DNA of 32,996 nucleotides from Chitinophagaceae bacterium (GTDB lineage: Bacteria > Bacteroidota > Bacteroidia > Chitinophagales > Chitinophagaceae), in the NCBI GenBank assembly GCA_947447005.1, contig CANFHO010000021.1, forward strand, positions 1 to 32,996, read 5' to 3'. Below the pieces are notes generated by a model that was not told where the DNA came from, did not search any database, and was given only the letters and a program-made list of their open reading frames with translations. A program made the translations under genes and the position numbers. Positions 9,285 to 18,130 of this stretch are shown here, in pieces (within the stretch, counting starts at the first letter, position 1; the number at the start of each line of letters is the position of its first letter).

Positions 9285-9429
9285 ATTGAAACGGTATGCA
9301 TGAAGTTACCAAGTTACGAAAACTACAAGTAATTTCAAGTGCTATCGCTATCGGTTGCAATTTTATTGATGGTTCAGATGTTCAATTCTTTTAAGATATC
9401 TATAGTGAATAAGTTAAATACATTGCACG

Positions 9430-9437
9430 TACATTTG
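9430..9437 (+). promoter_or_regulatory. Candidate -7 promoter box TACATTTG
   Basis: TACATTTG fits TAnnTTTG exactly and sits 15 bases before the ATG at 9453. No clear TTG is seen at the -33 position. Its location inside the upstream part of the 223-codon ORF argues for the shorter start at 9453. Confidence 0.4.
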
Positions 9438-9452
9438 AATAAATATTTATTC

Positions 9453-10010
9453 ATGTCCAGGGCATTTATCGTTGCATTAAGAGAAGAGGTTAGTCATATG
9501 GAACAAATCAATGGTTGTCCCATTGTATTCAGTGGTGTGGGTAAGATCAATGCAGCTTTGGCGGCTTATGAACTCATCAGCATGGGGCATACAGAGATTA
9601 TCAATATTGGATCTTGCGGATCCAAGAAGCATCATTTGGGTGAAATCATTCAGGTTGGAAAAGTGTATCAGGATATCGACGCCACGCCCATCAGTCCTTA
9701 TGGCCTCACCCCATTTGAGGAGGAAAGTCATTTCATCGAATTGGATGATACATCTGCGCATAGTTGTTTTACAACGGATTATTTTTATGATCATTTGCAG
9801 ATGGATAAATATTCATCATCCTATATAAACATGGTAAATAGTTGTTCGGTGTTTGACATGGAGTTGTATGGCATTGCAAAAACATGCAAACGTTTTGGCG
9901 TAAAGCTTTCTGCATACAAGTGGGTTTCGGATGATGGCGATTTTTCGAAATGGGCTGAAAACTGTGAAATTTCAGCAAAGCATGTCATAGAAATGTTGGC
10001 AGGAAAATAA
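9453..10010 (+). CDS. Nucleoside phosphorylase / MTA-SAH nucleosidase-like protein
   Basis: Cytoplasmic enzyme of the PNP/UDP phosphorylase superfamily, most like 5'-methylthioadenosine/S-adenosylhomocysteine nucleosidase. The sequence aligns by eye along its length: FIVALREEVSH (N-terminal strand), SGVGKINAALAAYELI, INIGSCGS, the YQDIDATPISPYG segment, FDMELYGIAK (the ribose-binding Met-Glu region) and KWVSDDGD, where the catalytic Asp of the usual SDxAD motif is expected. From this start it is 185 aa, shorter than the roughly 230 aa of bacterial MTANs, with the loss in the middle. Substrate range may therefore differ. The ORF track's start at 9339 adds 38 residues without homologous character. 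A small lipoprotein gene follows after 8 bases, so they probably share a transcript. Confidence 0.75.
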   Translation: MSRAFIVALREEVSHMEQINGCPIVFSGVGKINAALAAYELISMGHTEIINIGSCGSKKHHLGEIIQVGKVYQDIDATPISPYGLTPFEEESHFIELDDTSAHSCFTTDYFYDHLQMDKYSSSYINMVNSCSVFDMELYGIAKTCKRFGVKLSAYKWVSDDGDFSKWAENCEISAKHVIEMLAGK

Positions 10011-10018
10011 TCTACTAT

Positions 10019-10441
10019 ATGATGAATCGTAATTGGAATAGAATCATTGTGTTTGTATTTATATTGTTTGTACTCATGTCATGTGCAAAGAGTCCTTTTG
10101 CCAAAAATGGAAATGCCTTGAAAGGTACCTGGGTATGGGTGAGAACTGATGGTGGCTTTGCCAATCACATTCATGACACCCCTGCATCTACAGGCAAGAA
10201 TATCAAGTGGGTATTTGGTTCTGCGAATTCATACAAAATCTATCATGGAGATACCTTGTTTTCAGGCGGTACATACCAGCTTGTTCAGAAGGAATGCATT
10301 CATGATCATACCATGAAAAAGGTGATTGATTTTTCAACCCCCACCGATCAGGATATGATGATTGAAAGTCAAAATGGAAAAACAATCATGCTCTCTGATG
10401 AATTGTATGATGGGTTGGGAAGTGAGTTTGTGTTGAAATGA
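10019..10441 (+). CDS. Small lipoprotein, lipocalin-like, unknown function
   Basis: A 140-residue lipoprotein. The hydrophobic N-terminus ends in the lipobox-like VLMSC, with the cysteine at about residue 21. The mature part (LKGTWVWVRTDGG ... YKIYHGDTLFSGGTYQLV ... MIESQNGKTIMLSDELYDG) has the alternating short strands and opening G-x-W typical of lipocalin-like domains in Bacteroidota, but I cannot place it in a named family. It sits 8 bases after the nucleosidase gene. The second Met (10022) is an equally good start. It is convergent with the toxin gene, 13 bases away. Confidence 0.65.
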   Translation: MMNRNWNRIIVFVFILFVLMSCAKSPFAKNGNALKGTWVWVRTDGGFANHIHDTPASTGKNIKWVFGSANSYKIYHGDTLFSGGTYQLVQKECIHDHTMKKVIDFSTPTDQDMMIESQNGKTIMLSDELYDGLGSEFVLK

Positions 10442-10454
10442 GTTATGAATAATC

Positions 10455-10883
10455 TCATTGCTTTTCAGCGAGGATCATTTTCACTGCTTCTTTAGAAGTG
10501 ATTACAGGAAGTTTACTGTGTTTATATCCTTTTAAATCGCGTGTTATGATGGCCAGTATTTTTTCATGTGTAAGTGCCGACTGATATTGGATCGCGTCTT
10601 CCAGGTCTTTAAAGTCAGAATCTAGTGATTGCTCAATGATCTTCTTGTTTGCATCAATCATTGAAGTTAAATCTGTAATCTCTTTAATCAGTTTTATACA
10701 TCGAGGATGAGTCAATTGTTGCCTAAGAATGTAATAGATATTGTTGATGGAAATAGCAGAGATATGCAATTTAATTTCATTTTGCGCGGCCCATTCAAAC
10801 AGCATAGCCGCACTTTCTGAAAATGGTTTTCTATCTGCCAATAAGTCGATCAATATATTGGTATCGAGGAAAAAGTGCTTCAT
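10455..10883 (-). CDS. PIN-domain ribonuclease toxin (VapC-type)
   Basis: Predicted RNA-cleaving toxin of a type II toxin-antitoxin pair. The 142-aa protein is a single PIN domain. FLDTNILIDLL gives the first catalytic Asp (D7). The central acidic cluster is DLEDAIQYQSA, and IITRDLKGY gives the last conserved Asp; SAISINNIYYIL is a typical PIN helix. Its ATG overlaps the stop of the upstream antitoxin gene (ATGA, 10880-10883), the usual arrangement for co-expressed TA pairs. Inference of toxin function rests on family and gene order. Confidence 0.85.
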   Translation of the reverse strand: MKHFFLDTNILIDLLADRKPFSESAAMLFEWAAQNEIKLHISAISINNIYYILRQQLTHPRCIKLIKEITDLTSMIDANKKIIEQSLDSDFKDLEDAIQYQSALTHEKILAIITRDLKGYKHSKLPVITSKEAVKMILAEKQ

Positions 10884-11128
10884 TTACTGAACTTTTTATG
10901 AAGGATTCTCCCTAATTCAGCTTTGTAATCAAAATCTTTTGAAAGCTTTATTACACCTCTAAGACCAGAAATTTTTTTGCTGGGAATTCCATATTCTTTC
11001 GATGAGTCCGATAATGTCTTGAGATAGGTCTCTACAACATCGGATAAGCTGCGTCCCTGCTCCTGGGCGTATTTCTTGGCAGATTGGATAACTTCTCCTT
11101 CAATCGTCAATGTTAATTTAGTGACCAT
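10880..11128 (-). CDS. DUF6364-type ribbon-helix-helix antitoxin
   Basis: Antitoxin partner of the PIN toxin. From the ATG at 11128 the protein is 82 aa and starts MVTKLTLTIEGEVIQSAKKYAQEQGRSLSDVVETYL, a beta strand plus two helices as in ribbon-helix-helix DNA-binding proteins of the DUF6364 kind. The C-terminal part (KISGLRGVIKLSKDFDYKAELGRIL) is the likely toxin-wrapping tail. The ORF track's longer start at 11191 adds a Tyr-rich segment that overlaps an inverted repeat and is not homologous in character. TA antitoxins usually repress their own operon together with the toxin, which fits the repeat at the start codon. Confidence 0.82.
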   Translation of the reverse strand: MVTKLTLTIEGEVIQSAKKYAQEQGRSLSDVVETYLKTLSDSSKEYGIPSKKISGLRGVIKLSKDFDYKAELGRILHKKFSK

Positions 11129-11161
11129 ACACGTGTGAATTGATATATAAAGATACGTGTA
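11128..11161 (-). promoter_or_regulatory. Candidate operator of the toxin-antitoxin operon
   Basis: TACACGT at 11128-11134 and ACGTGTA at 11155-11161 form an inverted repeat spaced by 20 bases. The first half also lies in the palindrome ACACGTGT (11129-11136), immediately before the antitoxin ATG. AT-rich sequence (TATATA) lies between the arms. The geometry suits dimeric ribbon-helix-helix autoregulation. Confidence 0.5.
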
Positions 11162-11209
11162 ATATATCCTACTGGTATGTGAAAAAAACAAATTAATAGC
11201 AGATTTTTC

Positions 11210-14200
11210 TCATCTAATGATGGTTATATACCCCGCCATGGGCTTTCTTCCATTTTTAGGATCTATTGCAAAATAGTAAGTGCCGGATGGAACTTGAATA
11301 CCATCTAAAGTTCCATCCCATGGTTTGGAATAACCTTTGTTGGAAAATATGCGCTGCCCAGTGGTGGTATAAATTTCAACAATACAATCAGGATATTGAT
11401 CAAGGTATTTTATTTCCCAGGTATCATTGACTCCATCACCATTCGGCGTAAACGTATTCGGTGGTTTTGGTAAGGTTAGTGATATGATGTATACAGTATC
11501 CCTGCTGATACAACCACCTCTTCCTGTCACTTCCAAATAGTAATACATGTTTTCTTTGGGCTTGATAATGACCGGTCTTAAAATATTAGTAGCACTGAGA
11601 AAGGTGGAAGGTGTCCAATTGTATTTTATGACTCTCCCGGTAACGGAAGATTGAATATTCTTTTGTCCATCATCTAATACAGCCAGATCAGGGCCTGCAC
11701 TTACTTTGGGATATGCAAATATCTCCATTTGTTTTTTTACAGTGTCTGAATAACATCCAAGATCAGATTGTGTATACAATGAAATTGAATATATACCTGG
11801 CGAATTATACAAATGTGTCAGCTGTTGAGTATTGTCAATTGTCTTGTCGCCCAAATCCCAAAACCATTTTGTTATTATTCCATCTTTCGATTTACTTGTA
11901 TCCTTAAAATGCATGAGATCTCCAATACATAAAGAATCTTCGCTGCTGAATCCCGCTTTGGGTTGATCTAATATACCACTGAAAGATTTCATAGTAGAAT
12001 CTAAACATCCATTGTTGCTGGTGGCAATGAGTTTTACTGTATAGCTTCCTTTAGAGTAGAAATTATGAACACCATCCTTCAGTACTGATGAACTTTTGTT
12101 GTTTGCATCCCCGAAATCCCACAGGTACGTCATCAATCCTACGCTTGCATCTGGTATATTAGTCGAATTTGAAAAAGTTGCTTTGCCTTCAGGCAAACAA
12201 ACAACGGGAAGGCCAAAATCAATGATTGGTAATGGGTGGATGACTAGCGGACTTTGTTTTTGAAGACTTCTGCATCCATTATTCGTCTCAACCACAAGGT
12301 TTACATTGTAATTTCCATAGTTGCTAAATATATGTGGAAGTGGATTTTCATTTGTCAGCACTTGAGTGTTTGTTCCATCATTGAAGCTCCAAATCCACTT
12401 TGCAATGGTTCCAGCATTGGCATTAGAACTGCTTGTAAATGTAATGGCATTTTTTTCGCAATCTATATTTGTAAAAGAGAAATCTGCAGTGGGACTTGGC
12501 CATACAACAATAGATGATGTAGCGGAATCCTTACAAACACTGAGGTTTGATTTTACCAGATATTTTATTGTATGAGAACCTGCGCCAGCTGCTGGGGGGT
12601 TGAATAATCCTGATGCATTTACACCTAAGCCACTGAATGTAACAGAACATGGAACAAGCGGATCAAATGTAGCTTCTGTAATTTGTCTTGCTGTTGCATC
12701 AACACAAATACCTGGCATCAGGTTGAAATTCGCTTTGGGAGTGGCATTCAGCACTACACTTTGTGTGAGTGTCTTGCTGCAGGATAAGGCTGAACCCGAG
12801 AATGCTTGAAGACTGATATTGATGGTTCGGTTGGCAGGAGATAGAAAATTATTGTATTTGAATGCATACACTTTACCTATATAAGGTTCTTCATCAACAG
12901 TTTTTAGTGAAGGGTCATTTTGGTCCCAAAATATTTCAAGTCTTGTTACATTGTCGAAATCAATCGTTGAATTATTTACAATTCGAATGGAGTCATTGCT
13001 ACACAGCGATGTAGGGTTTACAATATTAAATGCAGGTATTGGGTTAGCTCCGTTTACTTTGAAATTCTGATTGATTGTACTGATGCATCCTCTGGAATTT
13101 ACGGTAAGTTTTACCACATATTTATTGGCTTCGTGATATTGTACAATCGGATTTTTTACGGTCGTACTAGAAAATGAAACAGTAGGTCCATTTGCGACAG
13201 GTGTTGTGCCGGCATTAAAATCCCATAAGTATGTGAAACCTGTATATCCATCAGGACTTTTTGTAGTATCTATAAACTGAGATGCATTGTCATTCTGACA
13301 TACTTCAGGATTGATAAAGCCGGCTATAGGATATGGATTCACATTGAATGAAACCAACCTGAACGTATCGCTGATGCAGCCTGAATTAGATTCAACAACG
13401 AGTTTAACTATTTTGCTTCCGTAGGAACCATAGGTGGCTGATTGTATGGCATTGGTTGTTTTTTCGTCAAATCCATTTCCATTATCTAGGTCCCATCTCC
13501 ATTTTACAATATTTCCTGAAACAATAGTAGAAGCATCTGTAAAATTAATTGCATCATTGACACATCTTATGGAAGGGATTGTATATGCAGCGATTGGTTT
13601 GGATGAAAGTGCTATTGTCTTGATGGTGGTATCTGAATAACATCCCAAAACCGACCTTACATTCAATTTTATCACCACATTTCCTGTTTCAGGAATGATC
13701 TGTGGTGTAATAAGGTTGCTATTCGTGGAGATTGCAAAACTGTTTCCGAAACTCCAGTTCCAGTGCACCCCCGCACCTGCAGGAGTTGTAATATTAACGG
13801 GACTCGAATTGCATCCATTGCCCGTAACTGTAAAATCTGCATTTGGTTTGTCGATATTCAGAACAATATCTTTGGTTGCATTTCCACAACCAATACCGAA
13901 AGTTGTGACTGTATAAGTGCCAACATTGATCGACTTGAATGGATCGATGATCAGTTCATCAGAATTGGATGTAAATCCGTTGGGCCCCGTCCAGCTGAAT
14001 GATGTTGCTTCCTTGTTAACAGCCTTGATGCTATAGGTAGTATTGTTGCACACAATGACGCTGCTGCTGAGATCATTGATTGGGTCGTTCGGATTTTTCA
14101 GTTGAACGGAGTTTGTGCTGAAATCCGAGAAGTATCCATAGCGTGTGGTGGATGAAGTATTTCCCTGGATGACTCCCACATGAAATTTCCCTCCAGCATT

Positions 14201-15463
14201 TTCAATGGTTACATTAGAACCACCAGCTGCAAAGCTGCTTGGGATGCTGATTCTGGCTTGCATCCAATCTGAATTTCCTACAACCGCTACAAAGTTGGAT
14301 GCTCCCAATATGGCAGGATTCCCATTTACCAAAAAAGTATTGATAATATCTTTCGGTGCTAATACATTCAAATAAAATTCTTCTGTGGATGATGCCCTGG
14401 TTAGGTTGACTCGTTGTGATCCAGTGCATTTGATGGAAGGGATGACTGCCGCACCAATTTCACAACCAAAGCCACTCATGTGCAACAGATGAGAAGGTCC
14501 ACTTGTTTCTATATAACAGGATTCATCATACAGCATACCCGTATAATATTCTCCTATATTCAGGGTAGCCACCTGTGCTCCATTTAATTTTACTGTAACA
14601 CCATTTGTAGTGGCAAAAACATAATAGTAATCAGGATTGCCACTGGTAAATCTTCCTTTAACTACAATAAATTCCTTTCCTGCCAAATCATCTGATATCA
14701 ATTGATCTCCGCCTGAATCAGCACATCCAGCACCCGGATATTGAAGCAAGTCTTCTTTGATAGACATGGATATTGGTTTGCTGGCTTTGACAATTGTACC
14801 ACCAGGACGCATGAAAGGTGTATTCGTTGCAGCCCTGCACATATAGGTTTGTCCCTTGTTTAAACTAACCGTAAATGCTTGTGCTGCAACATGTCCAACA
14901 AGATCATTTTTAGGCGTAATAGTGATTTGTGTATTATCCTCTGTGGCTACCAACACAAAGTCGTTTGTATTGGTGGTGGCTTCAGTTGCATTGGTACGAT
15001 TTGCAAAAAGCATATCAAAAGGTACAACGAAATTATTTCCGAGTGCATTCTTTCCTTTGAGTGCAAATATGTCGCCACTCCTTGTATTCACAACATCATA
15101 GTAGCATGATATTTTTTCGGTAGATCGAATCAGAAGCCCCTTATTCATGACCGTATTCACTTGGTCATTTTCGATATCTGTAATCAAACTGGTCAGATCA
15201 AATGATTGGGACGTATTTGCGCTGATGCTTGCAACAATTGGAATGAACAAAGGGTTTGCAGGTTGAGAGATTATGATATTGGCAGAAGCTGAACTGGCGG
15301 ATACACGCAAGAAGATGGGTCTGTCGGCTCCGGGCCCACTGGAAATGGTGCCATTTAAGTCGGGTGCAGCAAACCAAAAGCTTGTATCGGATTGTGCATG
15401 AACATCATGTTGAATGGTGTTCAGCAAAAAAAATAATATGGCAAGCCTCAACATTTTTCTCAT
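11210..15463 (-). CDS. Giant secreted IgGFc-binding/PKD-repeat protein with T9SS type B sorting tail (copy 1)
   Basis: A 1417-residue exported protein, probably surface-attached or released and likely adhesive. Order of parts: signal peptide (about 1-24, ends HAQ); an IgGFc-binding-protein-type N-terminal domain to about residue 450 (DTSFWFAAPDLN, ISCYYDVVNTRSGDIFALKGKNALG, MSGFGCEIGAAVIPSIKCTG); an Ig/PKD-like domain with SFSWTGPNGF; and then about eight further PKD-like repeats, each near 80-100 residues with W-x-F/L-x-x-G cores (YLWDFGDANN, WFWDLGDKT) and a conserved Cys. The last 85 residues (NTFTPNGDGVNDTWEIKYLDQYP ... GTYYFAIDPKNG ... MAGYITIIR) are a gliding-motility-associated C-terminal domain, the type B signal for the type IX secretion system. 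It is paralogous to the gene at 23225-27448. The name IgGFc-binding reflects homology and does not show antibody binding here. Confidence 0.88.
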   Translation of the reverse strand: MRKMLRLAILFFLLNTIQHDVHAQSDTSFWFAAPDLNGTISSGPGADRPIFLRVSASSASANIIISQPANPLFIPIVASISANTSQSFDLTSLITDIENDQVNTVMNKGLLIRSTEKISCYYDVVNTRSGDIFALKGKNALGNNFVVPFDMLFANRTNATEATTNTNDFVLVATEDNTQITITPKNDLVGHVAAQAFTVSLNKGQTYMCRAATNTPFMRPGGTIVKASKPISMSIKEDLLQYPGAGCADSGGDQLISDDLAGKEFIVVKGRFTSGNPDYYYVFATTNGVTVKLNGAQVATLNIGEYYTGMLYDESCYIETSGPSHLLHMSGFGCEIGAAVIPSIKCTGSQRVNLTRASSTEEFYLNVLAPKDIINTFLVNGNPAILGASNFVAVVGNSDWMQARISIPSSFAAGGSNVTIENAGGKFHVGVIQGNTSSTTRYGYFSDFSTNSVQLKNPNDPINDLSSSVIVCNNTTYSIKAVNKEATSFSWTGPNGFTSNSDELIIDPFKSINVGTYTVTTFGIGCGNATKDIVLNIDKPNADFTVTGNGCNSSPVNITTPAGAGVHWNWSFGNSFAISTNSNLITPQIIPETGNVVIKLNVRSVLGCYSDTTIKTIALSSKPIAAYTIPSIRCVNDAINFTDASTIVSGNIVKWRWDLDNGNGFDEKTTNAIQSATYGSYGSKIVKLVVESNSGCISDTFRLVSFNVNPYPIAGFINPEVCQNDNASQFIDTTKSPDGYTGFTYLWDFNAGTTPVANGPTVSFSSTTVKNPIVQYHEANKYVVKLTVNSRGCISTINQNFKVNGANPIPAFNIVNPTSLCSNDSIRIVNNSTIDFDNVTRLEIFWDQNDPSLKTVDEEPYIGKVYAFKYNNFLSPANRTINISLQAFSGSALSCSKTLTQSVVLNATPKANFNLMPGICVDATARQITEATFDPLVPCSVTFSGLGVNASGLFNPPAAGAGSHTIKYLVKSNLSVCKDSATSSIVVWPSPTADFSFTNIDCEKNAITFTSSSNANAGTIAKWIWSFNDGTNTQVLTNENPLPHIFSNYGNYNVNLVVETNNGCRSLQKQSPLVIHPLPIIDFGLPVVCLPEGKATFSNSTNIPDASVGLMTYLWDFGDANNKSSSVLKDGVHNFYSKGSYTVKLIATSNNGCLDSTMKSFSGILDQPKAGFSSEDSLCIGDLMHFKDTSKSKDGIITKWFWDLGDKTIDNTQQLTHLYNSPGIYSISLYTQSDLGCYSDTVKKQMEIFAYPKVSAGPDLAVLDDGQKNIQSSVTGRVIKYNWTPSTFLSATNILRPVIIKPKENMYYYLEVTGRGGCISRDTVYIISLTLPKPPNTFTPNGDGVNDTWEIKYLDQYPDCIVEIYTTTGQRIFSNKGYSKPWDGTLDGIQVPSGTYYFAIDPKNGRKPMAGYITIIR

Positions 15464-15487
15464 GGTGCACCCAGCAATCTTGGTCTA

Positions 15488-15512
15488 AACAAATTACGTA
15501 TAATAATTTGTT
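15488..15512. repeat. Perfect 9-bp inverted repeat upstream of giant protein copy 1
   Basis: AACAAATTA (15488-15496) and TAATTTGTT (15504-15512) flank a 7-base spacer, CGTATAA. It ends 25 bases before the start of the 1417-aa gene, so it is placed like an operator or a 5'-leader hairpin. The shorter sequence AACAAATT also occurs, without the palindrome, upstream of the paralog at 27448. Confidence 0.4.
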
Positions 15513-15555
15513 CCTTGAAAATTGAGATGAGGTATTATCAAGGAAAATCCTTTTG

Positions 15556-16308
15556 CTATTCTGTTTCTTTTAGTGTTGAGGAAGCCAATATCCATAAACA
15601 GATGGCGTATCCAAGCAGTATGCCAATATTTTGCAGTGTTTCATGCATATTTAGGTCATCAAAAACAATGTCTTGCAAAATATTATTAGCATAATTGAGG
15701 GGCAAGAGATGGGAAAAAATTTGAACAGGGTTAGGCAAGAGGCTAACATCTATCAGTAGTCCTGATAGGAATATGGATGGAAGAATCAGCAAGGGGATAA
15801 ATGGAAATACATGGCCTTCGCTTCTGGCAAAAGTTGATACAAAGATGCCTAACAATACGGATACTATTGCGAGAAGCCAGATCACAATGAAAATCAGTAT
15901 AATTTCTCCACTTGTAAAATCCAGATCGAATAACCAGATGGTTTCAGTCAAAACAATAACCGATTGAAGCGTTGCCAACCCAAAGTACCCCAAGGCATAC
16001 CCACCGATGATAGATGTTTTGTGAACCCCATTGATGAATAGCCTTTCCAGGGTTCCATCTTTTCTTTCTTGAACAAGTGCAATGGCGCATAAGATAAAGC
16101 AGAGGAAATGTACAATAAATGCTGAGATAGGTATTGCATAACGGGCAATGACAAATCCGGGTGTACTGCTGGTGATGGCATCAGCAAATAGTTTATAAAA
16201 GCCAATGATCACCAAGGGAGCAATGGTGGATAGTGCCAGATAGCGTTTATCCAGTATCAATTGTTTGATCACCCGTTTGCTAATTGTGGTAAGGTGTTTG
16301 GAGATCAT
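15556..16308 (-). CDS. ABC-2 type transporter permease
   Basis: Integral membrane half of an ABC exporter, about 250 aa from the chosen start, with six predicted membrane helices. Helix 5 and its surroundings (LLILPSIFLSGLLIDVSLLPNPVQIFSHLLPLNYA) match the ABC-2 signature shared by DrrB/NodJ-like permeases. The ORF track's start at 16380 overlaps the ATPase gene by 70 bases. The ATG at 16308 (MISKHLTT) begins one base after the ATPase stop and gives a sensible cytoplasmic N-terminus. It is co-transcribed and presumably complexed with the adjacent ATPase. The exported substrate (drug, lipid, polysaccharide) cannot be inferred. Confidence 0.85.
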   Translation of the reverse strand: MISKHLTTISKRVIKQLILDKRYLALSTIAPLVIIGFYKLFADAITSSTPGFVIARYAIPISAFIVHFLCFILCAIALVQERKDGTLERLFINGVHKTSIIGGYALGYFGLATLQSVIVLTETIWLFDLDFTSGEIILIFIVIWLLAIVSVLLGIFVSTFARSEGHVFPFIPLLILPSIFLSGLLIDVSLLPNPVQIFSHLLPLNYANNILQDIVFDDLNMHETLQNIGILLGYAICLWILASSTLKETE

Positions 16309-16309
16309 G

Positions 16310-17173
16310 CTATTCAGGAATTGTATTTTTATCAACCATGCGTAACACAATATCTTCGATGGTATCAGGATATAATTCAATTGAATGGATATCGGCTTCC
16401 AAGCCGAATGATTTCAATGTTTGAGCAAGGGCTGTAGGTTCAGATGAAATTTCCTGTTGCTCTTCTTTACCGTTTCTCTTGAATGAAAGGGTGGTGCGAC
16501 CTTTTTCGAGAATACCTTTGGGTGTATCCATTGCAATCAATTCGCCTCGGTTGAGAATGCATAGTTGATCACAGCGAAATGCTTCATCCATCAGGTGTGT
16601 ACTCACAACAATGGTTGTGCCATTTTCAGCAAGTTTTCTAAAAAGTTCCCATGATTGAATCTTGAGGTGAGGATCTACTGCTGCCGTTGGTTCATCCAGA
16701 AAAAGCAATTTGGGTTCATGTATCATGGCGCATGCAAGAGACACACGCTTTTTCATTCCGCCTGAATATGTTCTGACAGGATCTTCTGCACGATGTGTCA
16801 ATTCTGTGAACTCAAGAATGGATTGCACTTTGTTTTCAAGATCTTCCACCTCTTGAAGCTCTCCAAAAAAGCGGATATTATCTCGTGCACTCAGTTCTTC
16901 ATATACGGCAGAAAGCTGAGGCATATAGCCAATATGTTTTCTCAATTCAAATCTGTCTTTTATTGGATTTTTTCCGAGTACAGTAAGTAAACCACTGTCA
17001 GGTTCCAATGATCCGATCAGGGATCGAATGAGCGTGGTTTTTCCTGATCCATTCGGGCCCAGGAGTCCAAAAATTTTCCCTTCAGGAATATCCAGTGATA
17101 TTTTATTAAGCGCCTTGATTTCTCCATATGATCTGGAGATCTCTTTTACTACAATGGCGAAGGGTGAAGACAT
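16310..17173 (-). CDS. ABC transporter ATP-binding protein (DrrA-like)
   Basis: Cytoplasmic ATPase powering the downstream permease. It has Walker A GPNGSGKT (residues 39-46), a Q-loop at YMPQLSAV, the ABC signature YSGGMKKRVSLA (near 135), Walker B LLFLDEPTAAVDP and an H-loop in VSTHLMDEAF. A C-terminal extension of about 70 residues ends in LYPDTIEDIVLRMVDKN, as in DrrA/CcmA-type subunits of ABC-2 exporters. It is the first gene of a two-gene operon on the minus strand. Upstream, 17174-17329 holds no gene I can support and no clear promoter box. Confidence 0.92.
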   Translation of the reverse strand: MSSPFAIVVKEISRSYGEIKALNKISLDIPEGKIFGLLGPNGSGKTTLIRSLIGSLEPDSGLLTVLGKNPIKDRFELRKHIGYMPQLSAVYEELSARDNIRFFGELQEVEDLENKVQSILEFTELTHRAEDPVRTYSGGMKKRVSLACAMIHEPKLLFLDEPTAAVDPHLKIQSWELFRKLAENGTTIVVSTHLMDEAFRCDQLCILNRGELIAMDTPKGILEKGRTTLSFKRNGKEEQQEISSEPTALAQTLKSFGLEADIHSIELYPDTIEDIVLRMVDKNTIPE

Positions 17174-17329
17174 TGAATCATTTTTTCGCTGATGTTACAT
17201 TGGTAATGTACTAAAAAACAGGGACACCAAGCATGACGATGATCATATTTGCTTTTGAGGGCAGAATAGAATAAGTTCAATCTTAGAAACAGGCTAATCG
17301 ATGTGTATTGGCAACTTGACTGGATTTGT

Positions 17330-18037
17330 TTAAAGTGTATTATACTTCATCACCAACTTTACCAAATCATCATTCTTTTTCAGATCAAGATTGTTTTCTT
17401 CTTTGAATTTGATCAGTTCTTTTCGTTTATCGATCAATATATCAAGTACTGCTTCTCGGTCTTTTTTCAGTCGGGTCATTTTACCATCGAAGAAGACATA
17501 TATGTTTTCTACAGTTTCAATGGTTCTGGATATTTCGCCTGATAATTCATTTTTATTTTCTGTTAGAAATTTGCTGATGGATTTCAGCAATACACATTTT
17601 CCATCTGCCAGTACCTGATAGAAATTATTAGGTGTAAGCAGATCTATTTTGGGGAAACCTGTTCTGAAGGTGAGATCAGGAGATGTGCTTCCAAGTGTAG
17701 TATAGTATGCAATTTCTTTGACGGAGCCATTGCCAAGTATTCCCACCTTTCCTTCACTCGACATGAATATCATTTGTTGACTGAGAAAATCGATCTTGGT
17801 TTTGACATGATGAAATTTTCTGCCATCATTCAACACAACATCTGAAAGTGTATATGCATCATTGTTGTAGATCGAACCTGTATAATCGCCATACTTGTTT
17901 TCAAAGGGGCGACCATTTACATCTGTAATGAATATTTGATCTGACCATTTCCCTGGTACAACAACGCCATTGCTTTGTGCATGTATGGTGTATGTAGAAA
18001 GAATCAGGCAAAATGAAAACGTGATGAATTTTCTCAT
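17330..18037 (-). CDS. Secreted protein of unknown function
   Basis: A 235-residue exported protein, not recognised as a named family. The signal peptide MRKFITFSFCLILSTYTIHAQ is clear. The middle is beta-rich (GDYTGSIYNNDAYTLSDVVLNDGRKFHHVKTKIDFLSQQMIF). The end is helical and Lys-rich and follows a pattern I associate with other Bacteroidota secreted proteins: ENIYVFFDGKMTRLKKDREAVLDILIDKRKELIKFKEENNLDLKKNDDLVKLVMKYNTL. It lies downstream of the SusD gene on the same strand but is separated from it by a strong terminator, so it is probably transcribed separately. No catalytic motif is visible. Confidence 0.75.
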   Translation of the reverse strand: MRKFITFSFCLILSTYTIHAQSNGVVVPGKWSDQIFITDVNGRPFENKYGDYTGSIYNNDAYTLSDVVLNDGRKFHHVKTKIDFLSQQMIFMSSEGKVGILGNGSVKEIAYYTTLGSTSPDLTFRTGFPKIDLLTPNNFYQVLADGKCVLLKSISKFLTENKNELSGEISRTIETVENIYVFFDGKMTRLKKDREAVLDILIDKRKELIKFKEENNLDLKKNDDLVKLVMKYNTL

Positions 18038-18065
18038 ATCCGATGTTTATGTGAAATTACAGCAT

Positions 18066-18104
18066 ACTATATAAAAAACAAGACCCCGGGGTTGCCGGGG
18101 TCTT
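18066..18104 (-). terminator. Strong intrinsic terminator of the susCD-like operon
   Basis: A perfect 10-bp GC-rich stem, AAGACCCCGG (18080-18089) with CCGGGGTCTT (18095-18104), and a 5-base loop. Read on the minus strand the stem is followed by TGTTTTTTATATAG, a T tract. It lies 27 bases after the SusD stop codon and is the clearest terminator in the window. Confidence 0.88.
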
Positions 18105-18130
18105 GAAAATATCAAACTAAATGAGTTCTC

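Noticed and set aside
17303-17618. Plus-strand ORFs of 75-79 aa over the end of the small secreted protein gene
   Set aside because: They are antisense to a gene with a clean signal peptide and coding pattern and show no domain or start signal.
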